Part shown: piece by piece, positions 1 through 6,639 of the stretch | Layout: each line of letters begins with the position of its first letter | How positions within the stretch are numbered: position 1 is the first letter of the stretch | Origin: Acidimicrobiaceae bacterium | Lineage (GTDB): Bacteria > Actinomycetota > Acidimicrobiia > Acidimicrobiales > RAAP-2 | Direction of reading: 5' to 3' | NCBI GenBank assembly: GCA_030838245.1 | Contig: JAUTXB010000209.1 | Coordinates: forward strand, 1-14,988 | Length of the DNA stretch: 14,988 nucleotides | The notes under the pieces: generated by a model | Databases searched by the model: none | Seen by the model: only the letters and a program-made list of their open reading frames with translations | Told to the model about the DNA's origin: nothing | Made by a program: the position numbers and the translations under genes

Positions 1-953
1 CCAACGATGTCGTCCTCGGCTACCTGGCCCATGCCACCGAGCGCATCCATCTGGGCTCGGGCATCTTCAACCCGCTGCCCCAGGTGAACCACCCGGCCAA
101 GGTGGCCGAGCGGGTGGCCATGCTCGATCACCTCAGCGAGGGCCGCTTCGAGTTCGGCACCGGCCGGGGTGCGGGCAGCCACGAGATCCTCGGATTCCTT
201 CCCGACATGAAGGACCTGTCGGGCACCAGGGAGATCTGGGAGGACGTCATCGAGGAGTTCCCCAAGATGTGGCTCCAAGACACCTACGAGGGCTACGACG
301 GCAAGTTCTGGTCGCTGCCACCCCGCAAGATCCTGCCCAAGCCCTACGGCAAGCTGCACCCGGCCATGTGGTACGCGGCCGGCAACACCTCCAGCTACGA
401 GATGGCGGCCCGGCGGGGGCTCGGCGTGCTCGGGTTCTCTATCGGGTCCATCGACGCGCTGGCTCCCGTGCTCGCCGCCTACAAGAGGGAGATCCCCAAC
501 GCCGAGCCCATCGGCGCTTTCGTGAACGACAATCTCATGGTGACCACCGGAGCCTTCGTGGCCGAGGATGCTGACACGGCCCGCTCGTGGGCCACGGGAC
601 CGCACTCGAGCTACCTGGGCAGCAACGTCTACCGGTACCACGACACCTTCCCGCACCCGCCGGAGATCCCGGTGTGGCCCGAGCTCATCCCCGACGCCAC
701 CCCGGAAATGGTCGATGCATCCATCCAGGGCGGAGGCGTCATCGGCAACCCCGACGATGCTCTGGCCCAATGCCAGCGATGGGAGGCAGCCGGCGCCGAC
801 CAGTTGGTCTTCGGCGTCGGCACAGCCACCACCGAGCAGATGCTCGAGACCATTCGCCTCATGGGTGAACACGTCATCCCCAAGATCGACACCGACCCGG
901 TACACCGCACCACCCGGTTGCGCGAAGCTGCGGCAGCGCACCTCTCCAACTGA
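1..953 (+). CDS. Luciferase-like (LLM class) flavin-dependent oxidoreductase, 5' end cut off
   Basis: The reading frame is already open at base 3 and reads through to TGA at 951-953, giving 316 residues without a natural start. The visible part matches the bacterial-luciferase TIM-barrel superfamily: an early strand with TERIHLGSGIF, then HPAKVAERVAMLDHLSEGRF and GTGRG, the segment that normally follows the first third of these proteins, and near the C-terminus a GNPDDALAQCQRWEAAGADQ segment typical of the phosphate/flavin-binding end. Members use reduced FMN or F420 to oxygenate or reduce small organic substrates; which cofactor applies here cannot be decided. The N-terminal substrate/flavin region lies outside the window. 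It is followed after 55 bases by a second LLM gene and then an SDR on the same strand, suggesting an operon. A GTG at 84 is an internal codon, not the start. Confidence 0.9.
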   Translation, partial: NDVVLGYLAHATERIHLGSGIFNPLPQVNHPAKVAERVAMLDHLSEGRFEFGTGRGAGSHEILGFLPDMKDLSGTREIWEDVIEEFPKMWLQDTYEGYDGKFWSLPPRKILPKPYGKLHPAMWYAAGNTSSYEMAARRGLGVLGFSIGSIDALAPVLAAYKREIPNAEPIGAFVNDNLMVTTGAFVAEDADTARSWATGPHSSYLGSNVYRYHDTFPHPPEIPVWPELIPDATPEMVDASIQGGGVIGNPDDALAQCQRWEAAGADQLVFGVGTATTEQMLETIRLMGEHVIPKIDTDPVHRTTRLREAAAAHLSN

Positions 954-1008
954 GGGCGTACAGAACCGGCCGGCCCGGCCCGGCAAGCAACCGATAGGGG
1001 ACCCCTTC

Positions 1009-1992
1009 ATGGCCATGTCCACGGCTCGATTCAACTTCGTGCAGCCCGGCCTGGAGCCGGCCGAGATGTCGGACCGGTATCGGGCTGCGCTCGACATGGT
1101 GTCGCTGATGGACACCAAGGGCTTCGCCATGATCTCGCTGGAGGAGCACCACGGCGCCGAAAACGGGTGGAGCCCCTCACCTCTGGCCACCGCCGGCCTC
1201 ATCTTCGGCCGAACCCAGAACGTGGGTGTCACCATCTCTGCCCTGCTCGTGCCGCTGCACGACCCGTTGCGCTTGGCCGAGGACATCGCCGTGCTCGACT
1301 TGGCCAGCGGCGGCCGCCTCGTCGTGGTAGCCGGTCTGGGCTACCGGCCCGAAGAGTACGCCGCCCATCGAAAGGACTGGAGCCGCAGGGGAAAGCTCCT
1401 GGACGAATCGCTGGACGCCATGCTCAAGGCCTGGACGGGCGAGCCGTTCGAGTACGCGGGAACCACGGTGCGGGTGACACCGCGCCCGCTCACCCAACCC
1501 CATCCCACCGTCTTGGTCGGTGGGACGAGCAAGGTCGCGGCCCGCCGGGCGGCGCGCTTTGGCCTCCCGTTCTTCCCCGCCGCCAACCTCCCCGAGCTCG
1601 AGGCGTACTACTACGAGCAGTGCACGGCCGAGGGAACCCAAGGATTCTGCACGATGCCGGCGGCGCAGACGACCCTGCTCTTCGTGGCCGAGGATCCCGA
1701 CAAGGCGTGGGCCGAGGTCGGGCACCACCTTCTCCACGAGGCCCAGACGTATTCGGGATGGCAGACGCCCGACATCAAGTCGGCGGTGCACTCCCACGCC
1801 ACCACCACCGACGAGCTGCGCAACGAGGGCATCTACCGGATCGCCAGCCCGGCCGAGTGCGTGGCCATGGCCGAGGCCCAAGGCGCCTCGGCGTCGATGG
1901 TCATCCACCCGTTGTGCGGCGGGATGCCCATCGAGCGGGGGTGGGAGTCGGTACAGCTCTACATCGACGACGTCCTCCCCCACTTGGCCTGA
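1009..1992 (+). CDS. Luciferase-like (LLM class) flavin-dependent oxidoreductase
   Basis: A complete 327-residue protein of the luciferase-like monooxygenase superfamily. Near residues 45-48 it carries EEHH, the segment that in bacterial luciferase alpha and relatives holds a catalytic histidine beside the flavin. Further markers are LVPLHDPLRLAEDIAVLDLASGGRL (residues about 80-104), GLGYRPEEY (109-117), and VLVGGTSKVAARRAARFGLP (about 158-177), the last being the usual phosphate-binding strand of the barrel. The likely cofactor is FMNH2 or F420; no substrate can be assigned. I chose the ATG at 1009, preceded by AGGGGA about 9 bases upstream; an ATG at 1015 is possible, and the open frame before 1009 only shadows the upstream gene. 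It sits between another LLM gene (55-base gap) and a mycofactocin-type SDR (35-base gap), so the three are probably cotranscribed and may act in sequence. Confidence 0.92.
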   Translation: MAMSTARFNFVQPGLEPAEMSDRYRAALDMVSLMDTKGFAMISLEEHHGAENGWSPSPLATAGLIFGRTQNVGVTISALLVPLHDPLRLAEDIAVLDLASGGRLVVVAGLGYRPEEYAAHRKDWSRRGKLLDESLDAMLKAWTGEPFEYAGTTVRVTPRPLTQPHPTVLVGGTSKVAARRAARFGLPFFPAANLPELEAYYYEQCTAEGTQGFCTMPAAQTTLLFVAEDPDKAWAEVGHHLLHEAQTYSGWQTPDIKSAVHSHATTTDELRNEGIYRIASPAECVAMAEAQGASASMVIHPLCGGMPIERGWESVQLYIDDVLPHLA

Positions 1993-2027
1993 CCGGTCCG
2001 AACTACGCCGACGAAACGAGAGATTTG

Positions 2028-2837
2028 ATGGGACGGCTGGAGGGAAAGGTGGCCTTCGTCACCGGCGCGGCACGGGGCCAGGGGAGGGCCCATGCCGTTC
2101 GCCTGGCTGACGAGGGAGCCGACATCATCGCCGCCGACATCTGCGCGCCGATCGACACCATCAAGTACCCGGGGGCCACGCCGGCCGACCTGGACGAGAC
2201 GGTCGACCAGGTCTCTTCGCGGGGGCGTCGGATCGTCGCCGGTACCGCTGACGTCCGTGACCTGGCCAGCCTGGAGCGGATCGTGGATGACGGCGTGGCC
2301 CGGTTGGGAGCGCTCGACATCGTCGTGGCCAACGCCGGCGTCATGAGCGCGGGGAGATTGTGGGAGCTGACCCAAGAACAGTGGCAACAGGTCATCGACA
2401 TCAACCTCACCGGTGTGTGGCACACCATCAAGGCCACCGTCCCCACCATGATCGAACAGGGCACCGGCGGTTCCATCATCCTGACCAGCTCCGTGGCCGG
2501 ACTGGTCGGCCAGCCCTTCGTGGGCCATTACGTCTCGTCCAAGCACGGCGTGGTCGGCTTGTGCCGGACGCTGGCCAACGAGCTGGGCGAATACAACATC
2601 CGGGTCAACTCCATCCACCCCGTCGGCGTCAACACGGCCATGCTCCATGATCCCGACCTGTTCCCCATGATCGAGCAACGTCAGGACACGCTGGGGCCGC
2701 TGTTCATGAACACCCTCCCGTTCGACTTCCTCGAACCGGAGGATGTCGCCGGCCTGGTGGCCTTTCTGGCCAGCGACGAGGCCAAGTACATGACCGGTGC
2801 CCAGGTGCCCATCGACCTCGGCGTGGTCAACCGCTGA
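2028..2837 (+). CDS. Mycofactocin-coupled short-chain dehydrogenase/reductase
   Basis: A 269-residue classical SDR. It shows the Rossmann motif TGAARGQG (residues 12-19), ANAG (101-104) and the catalytic set S145, Y158 and K162 (YVSSK). The nucleotide-binding region has GQGRAHAVRLADEGADII followed by a roughly 20-residue insertion after the second strand (from ICAP to DLDET, about 38-58). That pattern is diagnostic of the mycofactocin-coupled SDR group, whose NAD is held tightly and re-oxidised by the peptide-derived carrier mycofactocin rather than exchanged. The expected activity is alcohol or hydroxysteroid/terpenol dehydrogenation in the cytosol. The ATG at 2028 is preceded by ACGAGAGA, a modest ribosome site. 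It ends the LLM-LLM-SDR unit and faces the minus-strand SDR with only 12 bases between the stops. The family call is firm; the substrate is unknown. Confidence 0.93.
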   Translation: MGRLEGKVAFVTGAARGQGRAHAVRLADEGADIIAADICAPIDTIKYPGATPADLDETVDQVSSRGRRIVAGTADVRDLASLERIVDDGVARLGALDIVVANAGVMSAGRLWELTQEQWQQVIDINLTGVWHTIKATVPTMIEQGTGGSIILTSSVAGLVGQPFVGHYVSSKHGVVGLCRTLANELGEYNIRVNSIHPVGVNTAMLHDPDLFPMIEQRQDTLGPLFMNTLPFDFLEPEDVAGLVAFLASDEAKYMTGAQVPIDLGVVNR

Positions 2838-2849
2838 CTGCCGATCCGG

Positions 2850-3599
2850 TCAGTGGTTGAGCCCGCCTCCGTCAACCACCATCGACAGACCCGACACCCA
2901 GTCGGCCGCATCACTGCACAGCCACACGGCCGACTCGGCCACCTGGCTCGGCTCGCCCAGCTTCCCGCCCGGCAGGAACTTGGTCATCTCCTCGAGCCCG
3001 TTCCAGGACCGGAGCATGGGGGTATCGACCATGCCCGGGCACACCGCGTTGACCCGGATCCGCCGGTTGTTGTACTCGCTTGCCGCCACCTTGGTGATCC
3101 CGAGCACCCCGTGCTTGGCCGCCGTGTAGTGGGGCAGCCCGGGGGCGGGAACCAGTCCCGCACCCGACGAGGTGTTGACGATGGCCCCACCCCCCTGCTT
3201 GACCATCTGGGCCAGCTCGTGCTTCATGCACAGGAAGACCGAGGTCAAGTTGACGTCGAGCATGTGCTGCCACACGTCGAGCTCGAGCTCGTGAAACGGA
3301 CCGCTGAGCCCGTTGATGCCGGCGTTGTTCCAGGCCGCATCGAGCCGGCCCCGCTCCTTTACGATCTGGGCGATCAGGGCGGCCACGGCCGACTCGTCGG
3401 TGACGTCGACCCGGACGAATGTGGCCGTCCCCCCCGCTGCTTCCACCTGGGACAGCGTGTCGGCCCCGCCTTGCGCATTGGTGTCGACCACGTAGACGTG
3501 CTCGGCTCCCTCGCGGGCGAAGATGGCCGCGCCGGCCTGGCCGATGCCGCTTCCCCCTCCGGTGACCAGGACCACTTTTCCGGTTGCCAGTTCGCTCAT
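2850..3599 (-). CDS. Classical short-chain dehydrogenase/reductase (SDR)
   Basis: A 249-residue SDR with TGGGSGIG (13-20) for dinucleotide binding, NNAG (91-94), and catalytic S145, Y158 and K162 (YTAAK). The C-terminus ends WVSGLSMVVDGGGLNH, the normal finish of FabG-like enzymes. An aspartate at the end of the second beta strand (YVVDT, around residue 39) favours NAD(H) over NADP(H). Unlike its two neighbours it lacks the mycofactocin-type insertion, so ordinary free NAD is expected. The frame is open further upstream, but the start at 3599 (MSELATGK) is supported by AGAGGAAG about 8 bases before it and by the domain boundary. It is the last gene of the minus-strand group, 58 bases after the mycofactocin-type SDR. 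The likely role is oxidation of a hydroxyl or reduction of a ketone in the same pathway; the substrate is not recognisable. Confidence 0.92.
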   Translation of the reverse strand: MSELATGKVVLVTGGGSGIGQAGAAIFAREGAEHVYVVDTNAQGGADTLSQVEAAGGTATFVRVDVTDESAVAALIAQIVKERGRLDAAWNNAGINGLSGPFHELELDVWQHMLDVNLTSVFLCMKHELAQMVKQGGGAIVNTSSGAGLVPAPGLPHYTAAKHGVLGITKVAASEYNNRRIRVNAVCPGMVDTPMLRSWNGLEEMTKFLPGGKLGEPSQVAESAVWLCSDAADWVSGLSMVVDGGGLNH

Positions 3600-3657
3600 C
3601 GACGCTTCCTCTTCTCTCCGTGTTGATCGGCCCCGCCCGTTGGACGAACCGCTGGTG

Positions 3658-4488
3658 TCACTTGACGGTGGCGCCGAGGTCAATGGGGAGCGTGATGCCG
3701 GTCACGTACCGCCCAGCGTCGGACACTAGCCACATCACGGCATCGGTGATGTCCGATGCTTCCAACCATGGCTCGGGAAAGATGTTCATCGAGGCAAACC
3801 CGGGAGCGACGTCGTCTGCCGTCGGCGCATCGAGATCAGGACGGAAGAGGTTGAACATGCCCTCGTTCTCGATCATCGAGGTGCGGACGTTGCCGGGGTG
3901 GATCGAGTTGACCCGGATCCGGTACGGGGCCAGCTCGTGGGCCACCGATCGCATCAACCCGACCAGTCCGTGCTTGGCCGCCGTGTAGGCGGGGATGCCT
4001 CCCGAGGACATGAGGCCCATGATGGAGCTAACCAGGATCACACAGCCGCCGTTCCCCCGCTCCACCATCGGTCGAACCCCGGACTGGAGGGTATTGAAGA
4101 CGCCGGTGAGGTTGATATCGATGACTTCGCGCCACACGCTCGGCTCACAGGTGAGCAGGGAGTCCATGGTGCAGATGCCGGCGTTGGCGATGACGATGTC
4201 GATGACCCCGAGCGCGGCGGTGCCGTCTTGGACCACCTCGGCGATGGCCTGGTCGTCACGGACATCGACGATTCGGGTCAGCGCTCGACGACCGGTGGCC
4301 TCGATCAGGCGACCGGTCTCCTCCAAGTCCTCGGGAGTGGGCATCGGGTAAGCGGCGCTGGCCACCGGCGCACAGAGGTCGACGGCGATGATGTCGGCTC
4401 CCTGTTCGGCCAGACGGATGGCGTGGCTCCTGCCCTGGCCCCGCGCTGCTCCTGTGATGAACGCAACCTTGCCGTCAACGGTGCCCAC
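3658..4488 (-). CDS. Mycofactocin-coupled short-chain dehydrogenase/reductase
   Basis: A 276-residue SDR with TGAARGQG (12-19), the group signature GQGRSHAIRLAEQGADIIAVD, and an insertion from DLCAP to EDLEET (about 37-57) typical of mycofactocin-coupled SDRs. ANAG is at 101-104 and the catalytic residues are S145, Y158 and K162 (YTAAK). It is clearly paralogous to the plus-strand SDR ending at 2837: the motifs fall at the same residue numbers and both end with a PIDLG motif. It starts with GTG at 4488, preceded by AAAGGGGAG at good spacing; no earlier ATG is supported. The enzyme should oxidise an alcohol using bound NAD and pass electrons to mycofactocin. The mycofactocin biosynthesis genes are not in this window and would have to lie elsewhere. 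It stands 44 bases after the VOC gene and 58 before the classical SDR. Confidence 0.93.
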   Translation of the reverse strand: MGTVDGKVAFITGAARGQGRSHAIRLAEQGADIIAVDLCAPVASAAYPMPTPEDLEETGRLIEATGRRALTRIVDVRDDQAIAEVVQDGTAALGVIDIVIANAGICTMDSLLTCEPSVWREVIDINLTGVFNTLQSGVRPMVERGNGGCVILVSSIMGLMSSGGIPAYTAAKHGLVGLMRSVAHELAPYRIRVNSIHPGNVRTSMIENEGMFNLFRPDLDAPTADDVAPGFASMNIFPEPWLEASDITDAVMWLVSDAGRYVTGITLPIDLGATVK

Positions 4489-4532
4489 TGGCTCCCCTTT
4501 GCTCGTGTCCCTCGTCCACCCGGTCGGGGCAG

Positions 4533-4970
4533 TCAGCCCTGCGACTTCATCAATTCGATTCGCACGCCATCGGGGTCGTGGAGGAACAGGAGGTCGATAC
4601 CCTCGTTGGTCGTCCGGGTCGACTCGATGACCGTTCCCCCGGCGGCCACCAGCAAGGTAGCGGTGGTGTCCACGTCCTCCACGTAAAAGGACAGGTGGGT
4701 CAGGCCGACCTGGTTCCTTCGCTGCGACGGTTCGCCGGCAGGGGCGGGTGTCGTGTAGTGGAGGAGCTCGATGGCCACACCCTCTCGCCGGATGAACTGG
4801 GAGGTCAGGGCCAGGTCACCGGGCACCTCGAGCGCGGCACCGAACGTGGCGTCGATGGGGAACGACTCGCCGCGCTCGAAACCGAGCCCGTCACAGTAGA
4901 AGGTGAGTGACTTGTCGAGATCGGTCACGCAGATGCCCAGATGCGAAAAGACAGCGGTGGATGTCGTCAT
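4533..4970 (-). CDS. VOC family (glyoxalase/bleomycin resistance/dioxygenase fold) protein
   Basis: A 145-residue protein made of two beta-alpha-beta-beta-beta modules. The first begins FSHLGICVTDLDKSLTFYCDGLGF, the second GLTHLSFYVEDVD, and it closes LLFLHDPDGVRIELM. Candidate metal ligands are all present: H10, E68, H92 and E139, the His-Glu-His-Glu arrangement seen in glyoxalase I and methylmalonyl-CoA epimerase. Possible activities are isomerisation, epimerisation or lyase chemistry on a pathway intermediate; a true dioxygenase would need a different ligand set (two His and one Glu), so I think that less likely. Start ATG at 4970 has GGGGGAA directly upstream at 3-4 bases. It is 132 bases downstream of the binding-protein gene and 44 bases before the mycofactocin-type SDR on the same strand, so membership of one operon is likely. 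Confidence 0.88.
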   Translation of the reverse strand: MTTSTAVFSHLGICVTDLDKSLTFYCDGLGFERGESFPIDATFGAALEVPGDLALTSQFIRREGVAIELLHYTTPAPAGEPSQRRNQVGLTHLSFYVEDVDTTATLLVAAGGTVIESTRTTNEGIDLLFLHDPDGVRIELMKSQG

Positions 4971-5102
4971 TGTTCCCCCGGGTCAGAGCTGATCGGCCAG
5001 AAGGGCATCCGAGTGCGGACGACCCCACCCCCCTGCGACTTGAGGTGATCGTACCGCGGCACCGGCGCAACCGGCCACGAGCGTCAGGCCCGATCGACCC
5101 GC

Positions 5103-6287
5103 TCAGCCCTTGAAATAGGACGCCGGAACTGGACCGAGGTGGTACACGGCAGCCAGGGTCCCTGGATTGATGCCGCCGGCGAACGACACCAGGCCCACCT
5201 GATGGATCAGGTCGTGATTGACATCGGTGTGATACGTCCCGCAGGCACCGGTATAGGTGATCTTCCCCAACTGCTTGGCGATCGACGAGGACGACAGGTT
5301 GCCGCCGCCGGCCTTGATCGCCGCGGCCAGGACCCCGGCGGCGTCGTACATGTACGTCGTCGCGGTCTGCAAGCTCTGGCCGGGATAGGCGGCGGTGTAG
5401 GCGGCGTCGTACGCCTTGGCCTGCTTGGTCGGAAGGACAGGGGGATAGCAGTAGGACGTAAAGGTGTACTTGGTCAGCTGGGCCGGCTTATTCAGACCGA
5501 AGGCGGCCAGGAAGTTCCCGCTCTGGTCACCCATGATCGGAACTGAGATCCCGTTCTGGGACAACGCCGTATTGAAGCTGGCCTCGACCAGCGGAAACCC
5601 GAACTCGAACACAACGTCGTCGCCCTTCATGGCCAGGGCCTGCTGGGTGGTATCGGTGGCCTGATCCGAGGCGCTGCGAATGGTGAAGTTCTTGACTCCT
5701 TGCTTTTTCAGCAGCGCCTGGGCGGTGGCGGCGTCGGCGTTGGACGCAGTGTCGTCGGTATGGAAGATGCCCACCGATTTCGGGTGGTACTTGGAGAATG
5801 CGTAGGTGGAGGAGGCCTGAATGGCCGTCACCAGATTCGGAACCACCGTGTACAGGTTCGGCACGTGGACCACATTCGAACTGGCCGATGGTCCTTGGGC
5901 CACGGCGAGCACGGGGATCCCGGATTGCTTAAGAATTTGGGCACTGGCTTGGACCTGGTCATCGACCGAATAGCCGATGATCGCAGTGGGCTTGGTCCCA
6001 AGCGCCTTTTGCGTCGCCGTCACCGCCTGTTGCGGCGTGATGTTGGCGTCGTAGGCGGTGAACTGCACTTGATGACCGTCAATGCCGCCTTGTGCGTTCA
6101 TCTGGTTGACCGCCAGCTTGATGTCGTTGGTCGCACTGGGTTGGGCGTAGGGACCGGTCAGGATGGTCATGAAGGCGATGGTGATCGGCGCCTTGGTCGA
6201 TGCGGCCCGGCTCGGCACCGCCACCGCAACACTCGCCACTCCGGCGACGAACACTGATGCGACGACGCCTACAGTGCGCTTCTTCAC
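5103..6287 (-). CDS. ABC-type substrate-binding protein, branched-chain amino acid (LivK/Peripla_BP_6) family
   Basis: A 394-residue exported protein. The N-terminus MKKRTVGVV plus a hydrophobic stretch and PSRAAS around residues 25-30 form a Sec signal peptide with an apparent signal peptidase I site. The mature part follows the Leu/Ile/Val-binding fold: ITIAFMTILTGPYAQPS (35-51), NDIKLAVNQMNAQGGIDG (54-71), IIGYSVDDQVQASAQI, and GIFHTDDTASN near 173. Only two cysteines exist (C280, C349), neither in a lipobox. Such proteins capture amino acids, amides, aromatic acids or other small acids and hand them to a Liv permease, but no permease or ATPase gene is next to it. Start GTG at 6287 has AAGGGGG upstream. 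Upstream lies a 344-base non-coding region with a candidate promoter and operator. The ligand cannot be assigned. Confidence 0.92.
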   Translation of the reverse strand: MKKRTVGVVASVFVAGVASVAVAVPSRAASTKAPITIAFMTILTGPYAQPSATNDIKLAVNQMNAQGGIDGHQVQFTAYDANITPQQAVTATQKALGTKPTAIIGYSVDDQVQASAQILKQSGIPVLAVAQGPSASSNVVHVPNLYTVVPNLVTAIQASSTYAFSKYHPKSVGIFHTDDTASNADAATAQALLKKQGVKNFTIRSASDQATDTTQQALAMKGDDVVFEFGFPLVEASFNTALSQNGISVPIMGDQSGNFLAAFGLNKPAQLTKYTFTSYCYPPVLPTKQAKAYDAAYTAAYPGQSLQTATTYMYDAAGVLAAAIKAGGGNLSSSSIAKQLGKITYTGACGTYHTDVNHDLIHQVGLVSFAGGINPGTLAAVYHLGPVPASYFKG

Positions 6288-6345
6288 GGCAACCCCCTTG
6301 TCGTACCACTGGCCCGGACGTGGACCTGATCCCGCAATATGATGT

Positions 6346-6363
6346 CAATTTGGTGACAAATTG
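6346..6363. promoter_or_regulatory. Palindrome CAATTTG-GTGA-CAAATTG, candidate operator
   Basis: Two perfect 7-base arms separated by four bases form an 18-base dyad in an AT-rich island of otherwise GC-rich DNA. The site lies next to the predicted promoter of the binding-protein gene. TetR- and GntR-type repressors commonly bind dyads of this size. The right half contains TGACAAAT (6354-6361), which recurs at 6542-6549 (opposite orientation) and at 9073-9080 near the acyl-CoA dehydrogenase operon. It could alternatively form a weak hairpin in the mRNA leader. Confidence 0.5.
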
Positions 6364-6371
6364 CTTCGCTG

Positions 6372-6400
6372 AGTCTGACCGGTTCCGCAAGGCAAGTCAA
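6372..6400 (-). promoter_or_regulatory. Candidate promoter of the substrate-binding protein gene
   Basis: On the minus strand TTGACT (plus positions 6395-6400) is followed by a 17-base spacer and CAGACT (6372-6377). The -35 matches the consensus at five of six bases; the -10 keeps only the A at position 2, A at position 4 and final T. Transcription would begin near 6365, leaving a leader of about 78 bases before the GTG at 6287. The 6346-6363 palindrome would then lie just after the start site, a usual place for a repressor to act. This is a sequence-only prediction. Confidence 0.35.
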
Positions 6401-6434
6401 CTATCAGACCGGAATTTGTGACATCCGTGTCTGG

Positions 6435-6452
6435 CGGTGGCGGCCGCCACCG
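6435..6452. repeat. Perfect 18-base palindrome, CGGTGGCGG and its reverse complement
   Basis: The left arm 6435-6443 reads CGGTGGCGG and 6444-6452 is its exact reverse complement, without spacer. In RNA it would fold as a seven-pair G+C-rich stem with a GGCC loop. It lies about 180 bases after the stop of the acyl-CoA dehydrogenase operon and upstream of the predicted binding-protein promoter. It may be a terminator-like hairpin without a U tract or a protein-binding site; the sequence alone does not decide. Confidence 0.5.
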
Positions 6453-6551
6453 AGTCGAACCGCTCTCAACAGGGAACTTGGTCAGTGCGAGGGCACCCGC
6501 AGTCCGCTTTTCGCGCCGCGGCACGAGGACTATTCAGACATATTTGTCATT

Positions 6552-6565
6552 GACCGGAAGCGGTC
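6552..6565. repeat. Small inverted repeat GACCG-GAAG-CGGTC
   Basis: Two 5-base arms around a four-base loop, about 65 bases beyond the stop codon of the acyl-CoA dehydrogenase operon in its direction of transcription. On the minus strand it is followed by a short A/T-rich run (AATGACAAATATG), so it is the best position for a weak terminator of that operon, although a clear U tract is missing. Confidence 0.3.
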
Positions 6566-6626
6566 CAGGTGGGTGGCCGGCCGACACCGGGAGTGTCCGA
6601 GCTGGCGCTTCGAGCGGTTGCACCGA

Positions 6627-6639
6627 GGGCCTCAGGCCC
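6627..6639. repeat. GGGCC-TCA-GGCCC hairpin spanning the stop codon of the acyl-CoA dehydrogenase gene
   Basis: Five-base arms surround TCA, which is the TGA stop of the minus-strand gene ending at 6632. The stop would thus sit in the loop of a small G+C stem. Chance formation is quite possible in this base composition. Confidence 0.3.

Larger units (their letters stand above)
6288..6631. promoter_or_regulatory. Intergenic regulatory region without a gene, upstream of the binding-protein gene
   Basis: These 344 bases hold no convincing coding frame. They are clearly richer in A+T than the flanking genes, especially 6335-6420 and 6530-6555. They lie between the 3' end of the acyl-CoA dehydrogenase operon and the GTG start of the substrate-binding protein, both on the minus strand, so they should contain a terminator for the first and a promoter for the second. 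I see a candidate promoter, an 18-base palindrome with a 4-base spacer, an 18-base perfect palindrome, a small hairpin at 6552-6565 and two copies of the TGACAAAT motif, each listed separately. Confidence 0.6.

Noticed and set aside
568..1008. A longer reading frame (from 568) in front of the second luciferase-like gene, which would make a 474-residue protein.
   Set aside because: The added residues are rich in Arg, Ser and Pro, overlap the first LLM gene in another frame, and have no counterpart in the family; the natural start is at 1009.
1177..1983. Long open frame on the minus strand opposite the second luciferase-like gene.
   Set aside because: It is a GC-rich antisense shadow with low-complexity Gly/Arg/His/Val composition and no recognisable domain, and it has no ribosome site.
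3600..3683. Extra 28 N-terminal residues for the classical SDR.
   Set aside because: They overlap the 3' end of the upstream SDR gene and precede the Rossmann strand by too much; AGAGGAAG supports the start at 3599.
3898..4686. Plus-strand open frame of 262 residues across the mycofactocin-type SDR and VOC genes.
   Set aside because: It is a mirror of real minus-strand genes; composition is Asp/His/Val/Arg-rich with no motif, and it crosses a real gene boundary.
6374..6560. Three GACCGG(A/T) repeats in the non-coding gap (6377, 6407 and 6552) as a repeat array.
   Set aside because: The copies are only six to eight bases, irregularly spaced, and one is part of a small hairpin; too weak for a CRISPR-like or iteron call.
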